From contig NZ_JAVRHY010000012.1 of the NCBI RefSeq assembly GCF_031846305.1, positions 19,430 to 83,429 on the forward strand: 64,000 nt of DNA. Direction: 5' to 3'. The notes beneath the pieces are model-generated. The model made no database searches and had not been told where the DNA came from. It worked only from the letters and a program-made list of their open reading frames with translations. Shown piece after piece: positions 36,844 through 45,080 of this stretch; position 1 is the first letter of the stretch, and each line of letters begins with the position of its first letter. The stretch comes from Spectribacter acetivorans. GTDB taxonomy: Bacteria; Pseudomonadota; Gammaproteobacteria; Nevskiales; Salinisphaeraceae. The translations under genes were made by a program, and so were the position numbers.

Positions 36844-38061
36844 ATGAAAGGACTTAGCTATCTCGCGGCCGCATTGTCGGCCGTGATCGCCGGGCCGGTG
36901 GCGGCCGAGTGGGGGCTGAACATGCCGAAGGGCGTGACGGCCATGACCCGCGAGATCTACGGCCTGCACATGCTCATCTTCTGGATCTGCGTGGCCATCG
37001 GTGTGGTGGTGTTCGGCGCCATGATCTATTCGCTGATCGCGCACCGGAAGTCGCGCGGCGTCGAGGCGGCGCAGTTCCACGAGTCCACCAGCGTCGAAAT
37101 CGCCTGGACCATCGTCCCGTTCGTGATCCTCATCGGCATGGCGATTCCCGCCGCCGGCACGCTGATCCGCGTGGAGGACACCAGCAATTCCGATCTGACG
37201 GTGCGGGTGACCGGTTACCAGTGGATGTGGCAGTACGAATACGTCGACAGCGGCGTGAATATCTACAGCCGTCTGGCCCAGGACAGCAACGCCGCGCGTC
37301 AGCTCGATTCCGGTATCGATCCGAACACGGTCGAGAACTACCTGCTGGAAGTGGACAACCGCATGGTGGTGCCGGTGGACCAGAAGGTGCGCATCCTGCT
37401 GACCGCCGACGATGTCATTCACGCGTGGTGGGTGCCGGAACTCGGCGGCAAGAAGGACGCCATCCCCGGTTTCATCAACGAGATGTGGTTCAAGGCCGAG
37501 GAAACCGGCGTGTATCGCGGTCAGTGCTCGGAACTCTGCGGTCGCGGCCACGGCTTCATGCCGATCGTGGTCGAGGTCGTGAGTCAGGACGAATTCGACG
37601 CCTGGGTGGCGGAAAATGGCGGCGACGCGGCCGGCACCCAGACCGCCGATGCCGGCGATTCGGCATCCGCGCAGGAAACCGCGTCGGATGCGGGTGGCGA
37701 ATCCGCCCAGGTCGCCCAGGCTGATACCGGCGGCAGTGATGCCGGCGGCGGCGACATCCCGATGGACACGCTGATGTCCGAGGGCGAGGAAATCTACAAC
37801 AGTCAATGCGCGGCCTGTCATCAGGCCGACGGCTCGGGCATGCCGGCGGCGGGATTCCCGGCGATGAAAGGCAGCGAGATCGCGACCGGATCACTGGATG
37901 AGCACATCGACCGGGTGCTCAACGGCAAGGGCGCCATGCCCGCCTACAAGGACGGCATGTCCGACCGGAAGATCGCGGCGGTGATCACCTTCGAGCGCAA
38001 CGCGTTCGGCAACGACACCGGGGATGCGATCCAGCCGTCCCAGATCAAGGCAAAGCGTTAA
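36844..38061 (+). CDS. coxB: Cytochrome c oxidase subunit II with fused cytochrome c domain
   Basis: Takes electrons from cytochrome c through the CuA centre. 405 residues: signal peptide (AALSAVIAGPVAAEWG), two membrane helices, a cupredoxin domain with CuA ligands in CSELCGRGHGFM and the electron-entry stretch GYQWMWQYEY, then an Ala/Asp/Ser/Gly-rich acidic linker, and a C-terminal mono-heme cytochrome c domain (CAACH, axial Met in GAMPAY). Subunit II with an attached cytochrome c (caa3-like) is common in gammaproteobacteria. An extra segment (SRLAQDSNAARQLD) lies in the cupredoxin part. Confidence 0.95.
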   Translation: MKGLSYLAAALSAVIAGPVAAEWGLNMPKGVTAMTREIYGLHMLIFWICVAIGVVVFGAMIYSLIAHRKSRGVEAAQFHESTSVEIAWTIVPFVILIGMAIPAAGTLIRVEDTSNSDLTVRVTGYQWMWQYEYVDSGVNIYSRLAQDSNAARQLDSGIDPNTVENYLLEVDNRMVVPVDQKVRILLTADDVIHAWWVPELGGKKDAIPGFINEMWFKAEETGVYRGQCSELCGRGHGFMPIVVEVVSQDEFDAWVAENGGDAAGTQTADAGDSASAQETASDAGGESAQVAQADTGGSDAGGGDIPMDTLMSEGEEIYNSQCAACHQADGSGMPAAGFPAMKGSEIATGSLDEHIDRVLNGKGAMPAYKDGMSDRKIAAVITFERNAFGNDTGDAIQPSQIKAKR

Positions 38062-38083
38062 GATTTTCTAGCGGAGTCAGGCA

Positions 38084-39727
38084 ATGAGTCACGCACACGA
38101 GGCAGGTCACGACGACCACCATCACCACGGACCGGTCACGCTCAAGGACGGGTTCTTCCCCTGGATCATGCGGTGGGTCAGCACCACCAACCACAAGGAT
38201 CTGGGCACCCTGTATCTGATCTTCTCCCTGACCATGCTGTTCATCGGCGGGGTGATGTCGCTGATCATCCGGGCCGAGCTCACCGGTCCGGGCATCCAGT
38301 TCGTCGATCCCGATTTCTACAACCAGATGATCACGCTGCATGCGCTGGTGATGATCTTCGGCGGGGTGATGCCCGGCTTCGTGGGGCTGGCCAACTGGAT
38401 GGTGCCGATGATGATCGGTGCCTCCGACCTGGCCCTGCCGCGGGTGAACAACTGGGGCTTCTGGATTCTGCCCTTCGCCTTCGCCATGCTGCTGTCGACG
38501 CTGTTCGTGAACGGCGGCGGCCCGGCGGCCGGCTGGACCATGTATCCACCACTGGTGCTGCAATCCGGTGATTCACTGCCGCTGATGATCTTCGCCATCC
38601 ACATGATGGGCATCTCGTCGATCACCGGCGCCATCAACGTGGTAGTGACCATTCTGAACATGCGCGCGCCGGGCATGACCCTGCTCAAGATGCCGCTGTT
38701 CGTATGGACCTGGCTGATCACCGCGTATCTGCTGATCGCGGCGATGCCTGTGCTGGCCGGGGCGGTGACGATGCTGCTGACCGACCGCTACTTTGGCACC
38801 ACCTTCTTCTCCGCCACCGGCGGTGGTGATCCGGTGATGTTCCAGCACATCTTCTGGTTCTTCGGGCATCCCGAGGTTTACATCATGATCCTGCCGGCGT
38901 TCGGCATCGTGTCGACCATCATCCCGACCTTCGCGCGCAAGCCGTTGTTCGGGTATGACTCCATGGTCTACGCGACGGCTTCGATCGCCTTCCTGTCGTT
39001 CATCGTCTGGGCCCACCACATGTTTACCGTGGGCATGCCGGTGGCCGGCGAGCTGTTCTTCATGTTCGCCACCATGCTGATCGCGGTGCCAACCGGCGTG
39101 AAGGTGTTCAACTGGGTGGCCACCATGTGGCGCGGGGCGATGACGTTCGAAACGCCCATGCTGTTCGCGCTCGGCTTCGTGTTCCTGTTCTCGCTGGGTG
39201 GCTTTTCCGGCCTGATGCTGGCGATCACCCCGGCGGACTTCCAGTACCACGACACCTACTTCGTGGTGGCGCATTTCCACTACGTGCTGGTACCGGGTGC
39301 GGTGTTCTCCATCATTGCCGCCATCTACTACTGGATCCCCAAGTGGACCGGTGTGATGTACAACGAGACGCTGGGCAAGTTCCACTTCTGGTGGTCGGCC
39401 GTGTGGATCAACGTGCTGTTCTTCCCGCAGCACTTCCTGGGCCTGGCCGGCATGCCGCGACGCATCCCGGACTACGCCACCCAGTTCACCGAGTTCAACG
39501 TGATCTCGTCGGTGGGCGCGTTCGCCTTCTTCATCGGGCAGTTCGTGTTCATCTACAACATGATCCAGTGCATGCGCGGCGCCGGCCAGAAGGCCACGGA
39601 CCGCGTCTGGGAAGGCGCCCGGGGCCTGGAATGGACGGTGGCCTCGCCGGCGCCGTACCACACCTTCGAGACCCCGCCGACGATCGATCCCAGGGAAATC
39701 ACCGCGGTGCCGGAGAAGCATGCCTGA
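38084..39727 (+). CDS. coxA: Cytochrome c oxidase subunit I
   Basis: Catalytic heme-copper subunit, 547 residues with twelve membrane helices. CuB/heme a3 ligands are in FWFFGHPEVYI (His-Tyr cross-link region) and the AHHMF pair; low-spin heme and a3 His lie in YFVVAHFHYVL. The N-terminus has histidines (EAGHDDHHHHG). D- and K-channel residues appear present (NWMVPMMIGASDLALPRVNN). It follows coxB by 22 bases and overlaps the next small gene. Confidence 0.97.
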   Translation: MSHAHEAGHDDHHHHGPVTLKDGFFPWIMRWVSTTNHKDLGTLYLIFSLTMLFIGGVMSLIIRAELTGPGIQFVDPDFYNQMITLHALVMIFGGVMPGFVGLANWMVPMMIGASDLALPRVNNWGFWILPFAFAMLLSTLFVNGGGPAAGWTMYPPLVLQSGDSLPLMIFAIHMMGISSITGAINVVVTILNMRAPGMTLLKMPLFVWTWLITAYLLIAAMPVLAGAVTMLLTDRYFGTTFFSATGGGDPVMFQHIFWFFGHPEVYIMILPAFGIVSTIIPTFARKPLFGYDSMVYATASIAFLSFIVWAHHMFTVGMPVAGELFFMFATMLIAVPTGVKVFNWVATMWRGAMTFETPMLFALGFVFLFSLGGFSGLMLAITPADFQYHDTYFVVAHFHYVLVPGAVFSIIAAIYYWIPKWTGVMYNETLGKFHFWWSAVWINVLFFPQHFLGLAGMPRRIPDYATQFTEFNVISSVGAFAFFIGQFVFIYNMIQCMRGAGQKATDRVWEGARGLEWTVASPAPYHTFETPPTIDPREITAVPEKHA

Positions 39728-39827
39728 AGACAAGGCACTCCGGCGGCGTAACCTGGTCACCGCGGCGGTGCTCGTCGCGGTGGCCGTGGGTTTCTATGTG
39801 GCGATATTCATCAGCATGAGCGGCTGA
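39720..39827 (+). CDS. Cytochrome oxidase small assembly protein
   Basis: A 35-residue single-helix protein, with charged N-terminus MPEDKALRRRN and one membrane helix (LVTAAVLVAVAVGFYVAIFI). The ATG lies within the last codons of coxA. Tiny proteins of this type commonly follow coxA in Proteobacteria, usually just before ctaG. Here ctaG is missing and coxC follows. Confidence 0.75.
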   Translation: MPEDKALRRRNLVTAAVLVAVAVGFYVAIFISMSG

Positions 39828-39901
39828 TGACTCAGTCGACCAGAACAACACCCGGCCACCCGCGCCAGACGGCTGTGGTCATCAGGTAGAGAGGGAGAAT
39901 C

Positions 39902-40777
39902 ATGTCGGTCCAGACACGAAACGAGCAGTACTACGTGCCGGAGCCCAGTGCCTGGCCGTTCATGATGACCGTGAGCATGATCGTCATGCTCGGCGGGTTC
40001 GCGGCGGTGCTCAACGGCTCCGACGGCATTGGCGCCTATGCAATGGCCGCGGGTCTGGCGATGGTGCTGGTGATGAGTTTCGTGTGGTTCCGCGGTGTGA
40101 TCCGCGAAAACCGTAGCGGTGCTTACGGCGCCCAGGAGGACATGACCTTCCGGTGGGCCATGAGCTGGTTCATCTTTTCCGAGGTGATGTTCTTCGGCGC
40201 CTTCTTCGGCGCACTGTTCTACGCCCGTGTGCTGTCCGTGCCATGGCTGGCGGGCGAAGGCTCGGAGTTCACCACCAACGAGTTTCTGTGGAAGGGGTTC
40301 GAGGCGTCCTGGCCCACCAACGGTCCGGCCGGTGTCGGCGGCGAGTTCGGCATCATTCCGCCCTGGGGTGTACCGTTCCTGAACACCATTCTCCTGCTGA
40401 CCTCCGGCGTGACGCTGACCATCGCGCACTGGGGCCTCAAGGAAGGTAGCCGGCTCAAGCTGAATCTGGGTCTGGCCGCAACCGTTGCCCTGGGTCTGGC
40501 CTTCCTGTTTTTCCAGGCCGAGGAATACATCCACGCCTATCAGGATCTCAATCTGACCCTGAGTTCGGGCATCTACGGCTCGACCTTCTTCATGCTCACC
40601 GGCTTTCACGGCATGCACGTGACGCTGGGCACGATCATGCTGATCGTGATCCTGGGGCGATGCCTGAAGGGCCACTTTTCCGAGCACGACCACTTCGGCT
40701 TCGAGGCCGTGGCCTGGTACTGGCATTTCGTCGACGTGGTGTGGCTGGGCCTGTTCGTCTTCGTCTACATACTTTGA
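39902..40777 (+). CDS. coxC: Cytochrome c oxidase subunit III
   Basis: A 291-residue seven-helix subunit that stabilises the core oxidase. The start YYVPEPSAWPFM, the SEVMFFGAFFGALFYAR helix and the end GFEAVAWYWHFVDVVWLGLF are diagnostic. GGGAG precedes the ATG. Normal length. It ends the coxBA-C run; the next gene is on the opposite strand. Confidence 0.96.
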   Translation: MSVQTRNEQYYVPEPSAWPFMMTVSMIVMLGGFAAVLNGSDGIGAYAMAAGLAMVLVMSFVWFRGVIRENRSGAYGAQEDMTFRWAMSWFIFSEVMFFGAFFGALFYARVLSVPWLAGEGSEFTTNEFLWKGFEASWPTNGPAGVGGEFGIIPPWGVPFLNTILLLTSGVTLTIAHWGLKEGSRLKLNLGLAATVALGLAFLFFQAEEYIHAYQDLNLTLSSGIYGSTFFMLTGFHGMHVTLGTIMLIVILGRCLKGHFSEHDHFGFEAVAWYWHFVDVVWLGLFVFVYIL

Positions 40778-40814
40778 GGGCGGGCCCGGTGCTGTTGCCG
40801 GACAGCGCCGGGTG

Positions 40815-41024
40815 TCAGCGCGGCATCACGCCGTGCGGCTGGATCCAGCCCGCGGCGTAGCCGATCACCAGCAGGGTGATCAGGGCGAGTGACAGGCTGA
40901 TCCGCCATGTGAGCGCCCGCACGGTACGTTTGCTGTCGCCGTCGTCCTTGACCAGAAAGACCATGCCCGCCATCAGGGCCGTGACGATGGCGACGAGGAA
41001 GATGACGATGATGATTTTGGTCAT
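40815..41024 (-). CDS. DUF2909 (twin transmembrane) protein
   Basis: A 69-residue protein with two membrane helices (IIIVIFLVAIVTALMAGMVFL and LSLALITLLVIGYAAGW) and a short polar loop (KDDGDSKRTVRAL). This family typically sits between coxC and the SURF1 gene on the opposite strand, as here. Its start is only six bases from the divergent SURF1 start. Function unknown. Confidence 0.85.
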   Translation of the reverse strand: MTKIIIVIFLVAIVTALMAGMVFLVKDDGDSKRTVRALTWRISLSLALITLLVIGYAAGWIQPHGVMPR

Positions 41025-41030
41025 TGAATC

Positions 41031-41735
41031 TTGAGGTTCCGTCCGCCCTGGTGGGCCTGGCTCGTGTTTCTGCCGGCGATGCTGGTGCTGGGCGGGCTGG
41101 GCACCTGGCAACTGCATAGAGCGCAGGACAAGCAGGCCATCCTAGAGCAGAGAAGTACGGCACGCCAGGCAGAACCGATGCGTCTGGCGGACGTTACCCA
41201 GCCGGGATCGGACTATGGTCGGCGGGTGGTGGTGTCGGGTGGCTATCTGGCCGGGCGCCAGCTGCTGCTGGACAACCAGGTCTGGCAAAGCGCTGCCGGG
41301 TACCGCGTATGGACGCCGCTGCGTCTGGATGACGGCCGGCTCGTATTGATAGACCGGGGCTGGGTGGCACGGAGCGGTGACCGGGCCGAGCCACCGCGTC
41401 CCGATGTGCCGGCCGGCCGGCAGCGCGTGACCGGACTCTGGCGTTCGTTGCCGGAACCGGGGATGCGGCTGGCGGCGCCTGATGCCTGTGAACAGTCGGA
41501 CTGGCCGCGGGTGCTGAACTATCCGACCGCCGCGCAGGTCGAGTGCCAGTACGAGGCGCCGATCCTGACCGGCATCGTCCTGCTGGACGAGTCCCAGCCG
41601 GGCGGGTTCGAGCGCGACTGGCAGTCGGTGGGGATTCCGCCGCAGCGGCACATCGGCTATGCGGTGCAGTGGTACGCCATGGCGCTGGCAGTGCTGGTGA
41701 TATTTCTGTTCATGAACACGAAGCGACGCGCATGA
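41031..41735 (+). CDS. SURF1 family cytochrome oxidase biogenesis protein
   Basis: A 234-residue assembly factor for heme a insertion into subunit I, with N- and C-terminal membrane helices and a periplasmic domain. Signatures: LGGLGTWQLHRAQDKQA at the N-terminus and RHIGYAVQWYAMALAV at the end, plus LLLDNQVWQSAAGYRVWTPL and RGWV. The start is probably TTG 41031, since the first ATG in frame would cut helix 1. Coupled by ATGA to the next gene. Confidence 0.92.
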   Translation: MRFRPPWWAWLVFLPAMLVLGGLGTWQLHRAQDKQAILEQRSTARQAEPMRLADVTQPGSDYGRRVVVSGGYLAGRQLLLDNQVWQSAAGYRVWTPLRLDDGRLVLIDRGWVARSGDRAEPPRPDVPAGRQRVTGLWRSLPEPGMRLAAPDACEQSDWPRVLNYPTAAQVECQYEAPILTGIVLLDESQPGGFERDWQSVGIPPQRHIGYAVQWYAMALAVLVIFLFMNTKRRA

Positions 41736-42325
41736 CGCAACCAACAACCCGATCGCGACTGAAACTGCTGGTGCTGGTGGGTCTGTTCTTCGGCCCGCTG
41801 GCCCTGGCCGCGCTGATGTACTACGCCGTGCCACGCTGGATGCCAACCGGCGGCGGCAGCAAGGGCGTGCTGGTGCAGCCGGTCCAGGCGTTGCCGGATG
41901 CCGCATTTCAGGGCGAGAACGGCGCCGTCGACGGGCGTGACCTGTTCGACGAGATGTGGACCGTGCTCACCGTGGCGCCGCAAGGTTGCGGTGACACCTG
42001 TCAGGCCGTCCTGGCCGATACCCGTCAGGTACGCACACTGCTGCACCGCCGGGCCACTCGGGTGCAGCGAGTGCTGGTGACCGGCGACGCCGCGGACGCA
42101 TCCCTGCCGGACAACGGTCATCCGGACCTTGTCGTGGTGACCGGCGGTGATCGGCTGCAGGCATTTCTAAACGAGCGCGCCTCGGCCCCGGCGGCCAGCG
42201 GGGTGATATATCTGATCGATCCGCTGGGCAACTGGGTGCTGTACTACCCGCGGGATATGGACAGCCCGGCCGATGCCCTGTTCAAGGACATCAAGCACCT
42301 GCTCAAGCTGTCGCACATCGGCTGA
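41732..42325 (+). CDS. Membrane-anchored SCO/thioredoxin-like protein of the cox cluster
   Basis: A 197-residue protein with one N-terminal helix (LKLLVLVGLFFGPLALAALMYY) and a periplasmic domain. QGCGDTCQ contains a CxxxC pair like the copper ligands of SCO proteins but lacks the following proline. The end IYLIDPLGNWVLYYPRD resembles the thioredoxin-fold C-terminus. Such genes regularly lie between SURF1 and ctaA. A copper or thiol-redox job in CuA assembly is inferred. Confidence 0.75.
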   Translation: MTQPTTRSRLKLLVLVGLFFGPLALAALMYYAVPRWMPTGGGSKGVLVQPVQALPDAAFQGENGAVDGRDLFDEMWTVLTVAPQGCGDTCQAVLADTRQVRTLLHRRATRVQRVLVTGDAADASLPDNGHPDLVVVTGGDRLQAFLNERASAPAASGVIYLIDPLGNWVLYYPRDMDSPADALFKDIKHLLKLSHIG

Positions 42326-42356
42326 TGCCGTTGCGGCGTTGCCGGAAATTACATCC

Positions 42357-43364
42357 ATGACCGATCGCTTCTATCGCCTCAATCTGCTCGCCATTGCGCT
42401 GGCATTCGTGGTGATCACGGTTGGCGCCTACGTGCGGCTGGCCGACGCCGGGCTCGGCTGTCCCGACTGGCCGGGCTGCTACGGCCATCTGGATGTACCC
42501 ATGCTGGGCGCGGAAACCGAGGTGGCAAACGCAGCCTTCCCGGAACGCCCGGTCGAGGCCCCCAAGGCGTGGAAGGAGATGATCCACCGCTATCTGGCCA
42601 GCGCCCTCGGGCTGCTAATCCTGGCGCTGGCCTGGATGGCCTGGCGCCGCCGGGCGCTGGCGCATCAGCAGCGGGTGCTGCCGTGGACGCTTGTGGGGCT
42701 GGTGATCTTCCAGGGCATTCTCGGCATGTGGACGGTCACCTGGCTGCTCAAGCCGCTGGTGGTGACGGCGCATCTTCTGGGCGGCATGACCACGCTGGCG
42801 CTGCTGTGGTGGTGTCTGCTGCGCCAGGGGCGCCATTTCAACGGCTGGGCCGCCTGTCCGCGGCTTCGGCTGCTGGCCGGCGTGGCGCTGGTGGCGTTGT
42901 TCGCGCAACTGTTCCTGGGCGCCTGGACCTCGACCAACTATGCCGCGCTGGCCTGTCCGGACTTCCCTACCTGCCAGGGGCAATGGTGGCCGGACACCGA
43001 CTATGCCCAGGCCTTCACCCTGTGGCACGGGCTGGGGATCAACTACGAGTACGGCGTGCTCGACGCCGAACCCCGCGCCACCATCCACTGGGTGCACCGG
43101 CTGGGTGCGATCGTGGTGGCCGCGGTGATGCTGTTACTAACCGCCGTGCTCTGGCGCGCCGGCGGACGCGATGATCGCTGGCGCTGGTTGGCCGGTGCGC
43201 TGTTGCTGGCCGTCACGCTGCAGATCGTTCTGGGGATTACCGCGGTGGTGGCCCATCTGCCGCTGCTGGTGGCGGTGGCCCACAACGGGGCGGCGGCATT
43301 GCTATTATTGGTGGTTATGGCGGTCAATCACGCAAGCTGGCGGATGGGAGCGAGGCTCTCGTGA
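42357..43364 (+). CDS. ctaA: Heme A synthase (COX15/CtaA)
   Basis: Oxidises heme O to heme A for the oxidase. 335 residues, eight membrane helices, with heme-ligand histidines in MIHRYLAS, VVTAHLLGGM, IHWVHRLGA and VAVAHNGAAA. N-terminal GAYVRLADAGLGCPDWPGCYG carries the conserved cysteines. ATG at 42357. The stop overlaps the ctaB GTG. Confidence 0.94.
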   Translation: MTDRFYRLNLLAIALAFVVITVGAYVRLADAGLGCPDWPGCYGHLDVPMLGAETEVANAAFPERPVEAPKAWKEMIHRYLASALGLLILALAWMAWRRRALAHQQRVLPWTLVGLVIFQGILGMWTVTWLLKPLVVTAHLLGGMTTLALLWWCLLRQGRHFNGWAACPRLRLLAGVALVALFAQLFLGAWTSTNYAALACPDFPTCQGQWWPDTDYAQAFTLWHGLGINYEYGVLDAEPRATIHWVHRLGAIVVAAVMLLLTAVLWRAGGRDDRWRWLAGALLLAVTLQIVLGITAVVAHLPLLVAVAHNGAAALLLLVVMAVNHASWRMGARLS

Positions 43365-44269
43365 GTGCCAATTCCCTCGATCTGGCGCGGCCCACGTTCG
43401 CCCAGCGGCTGGCCGACTACTACGAGTTGTGCAAGCCACGGGTGGTGCTGCTGATCGTGTTCACCGCGATGGTGGGCATGTTCCTGGCAACGCCGGGCAT
43501 GGTGCCCTGGCCGGCACTGGTATTCGGCACTGCCGGCATCGGCCTGATGGCGGCCTCGGCGGCGGCCCTGAACCAGATTCTGGACCGTCAGGCCGACGCC
43601 CGCATGGCGCGCACCTGCGGCCGCCCGCTGGTGACCGGCCACCTGGGTGTGCCGGAGTCCTCGATGTTTGCCCTGGTCATCGGCCTGCTGGGCATGGCCG
43701 TGCTGCACTGGCTGGTTAACCCGCTCACGGCCTGGATGACGCTGTTGACACTGGTGGGCTATGCCGGCATCTACACGCTATACCTCAAGCGCGCGACGCC
43801 GCAGAACATCGTCATCGGCGGTGCGGCCGGGGCGGCGCCGCCGGTGCTGGGCTGGTCGGCGGTGACCAACACCATCGATCCCCATTCGCTGCTGCTGTTC
43901 CTGATCATCTTCGTCTGGACGCCGCCGCATTTCTGGGCGCTGGCAATCGAACGCCACCGGGAATATGCCGAGGTGGATATCCCGATGCTGCCGGTCACGC
44001 ACGGACTGGCGTACACGCGCACCCAGGTGCTGCTGTACACGGTGATGATGGTGCTGGTGACCCTGCTGCCGTTCGCCGTGGGCATGAGCGGGCTGCTGTA
44101 CCTGGTCGGCGCCAGCGTACTGGGCGGCTGGTTCCTGTATTACGCCATTCGCCTGAAGTACGCCCCGCGGCCGGGTCTGGCGATGAAGACCTTCGGCTAT
44201 TCCATCGTCTACCTGATGGCCATTTTCACGCTGTTGCTGGTGGATCACTACACACCGGCGCTGGTCTGA
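43361..44269 (+). CDS. ctaB: Protoheme IX farnesyltransferase (heme O synthase)
   Basis: Adds a farnesyl group to heme B, giving heme O for CtaA. 302 residues with nine membrane helices of the UbiA superfamily. The first Asp motif is NQILDRQADARM, the second lies around HREYAEVDIPMLPV; CKPRVVLLIVFTAMVG and WTPPHFWALA are family marks. GTG start overlapping ctaA. Also named cyoE. Confidence 0.95.
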   Translation: MSANSLDLARPTFAQRLADYYELCKPRVVLLIVFTAMVGMFLATPGMVPWPALVFGTAGIGLMAASAAALNQILDRQADARMARTCGRPLVTGHLGVPESSMFALVIGLLGMAVLHWLVNPLTAWMTLLTLVGYAGIYTLYLKRATPQNIVIGGAAGAAPPVLGWSAVTNTIDPHSLLLFLIIFVWTPPHFWALAIERHREYAEVDIPMLPVTHGLAYTRTQVLLYTVMMVLVTLLPFAVGMSGLLYLVGASVLGGWFLYYAIRLKYAPRPGLAMKTFGYSIVYLMAIFTLLLVDHYTPALV

Positions 44270-44272
44270 GGA

Positions 44273-44875
44273 TCAGAAAAACCACCAGCCGCCGCTTTCC
44301 AGATCCTCGCGGCAACCGGCCAGTTGCCGGGTATAGCGGTCAGCGCGGGCGCTCACGCGATAGGCCACGTTGATCAGCCATTTCTTGTTCGCCCAGGTGC
44401 GGCGTTTGAAGCCGTTCTGACCCTCGTGATACGCCAGATACTGGCTGTAGGTATCGTGGTGGGCAATGCCGATCTGCCGATGGCTCTGGTGCACGTACCA
44501 GGCTACGAAGTCGACGGCGTCCTCGAAGTCGTCACGGTCGGCCCAGCTGTTGCCGCTGTCGCGCTGATACCAGGCCCAGGTGCTGTCCAGCGCCTGGGTG
44601 TAGCCGTAGGCCGACGAGGGCCGTGTCCAGGGGATGACCCATAACAGCCGGGTGCGGGGCGGGCGCACGTCCTGCTGGTAGGCGGATTCCTGGAAGATGA
44701 TCGCCATCTGCACGGGAATCGGCGTGCCCCAGCGCTCTTGCGCGGCACGGGCATCGTCGTACCAGCCGTCCTTCTCCTGAAAGATGGCGCAAAGATTGTC
44801 CGGCTGCCGCGGCGGCGCCACCGCACAGGCGCCCAGCCACAGGGTGAGGCTCAGAATCCAGGGCCAGAGGGGCAT
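44273..44875 (-). CDS. Transglycosylase SLT-domain lipoprotein
   Basis: A 200-residue probable lipoprotein: signal peptide PLWPWILSLTLWLGAC with the lipidated Cys at about residue 16. The lysozyme-like domain has the catalytic Glu in MAIIFQESAYQQ and SSAYGYTQALDSTWAWYQ. It is likely to cut peptidoglycan in the envelope. ATG at 44875 is preferred; longer starts run into the AT-rich promoter region of cysJ. It converges with ctaB (3 bases apart). Confidence 0.82.
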   Translation of the reverse strand: MPLWPWILSLTLWLGACAVAPPRQPDNLCAIFQEKDGWYDDARAAQERWGTPIPVQMAIIFQESAYQQDVRPPRTRLLWVIPWTRPSSAYGYTQALDSTWAWYQRDSGNSWADRDDFEDAVDFVAWYVHQSHRQIGIAHHDTYSQYLAYHEGQNGFKRRTWANKKWLINVAYRVSARADRYTRQLAGCREDLESGGWWFF

Positions 44876-44962
44876 GGCAGCGGCCGGGTCACGCAAGAGC
44901 GGAAGGCGGATTGACGGGCGATACCGGCACTCTAGCAACAACCGGGACGGGCGGCGATCTGC

Positions 44963-45008
44963 ATAAAAAGTTATAAAAAAATAATGAACAAGATATTTTA
45001 AATATAAC
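44963..45008 (+). promoter_or_regulatory. AT-rich control region before cysJ (CysB-like)
   Basis: A sharply AT-rich stretch in an otherwise GC-rich region. ATAAAAAGTTAT (44963-44974) and TTAT-N6-ATAA (44971-44984) are overlapping inverted repeats of the ATAA/TTAT kind bound by CysB. A -10-like TATAAC lies at 45003-45008, 72 bases before the cysJ ATG. CysB activation is inferred. Confidence 0.5.
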
Positions 45009-45080
45009 GACGCGAGCGTAGGCTGCACGTCACGCTCAGGGGCTGTGCCCATTCGGCCCGTATGCCACGAGACCAACGTC

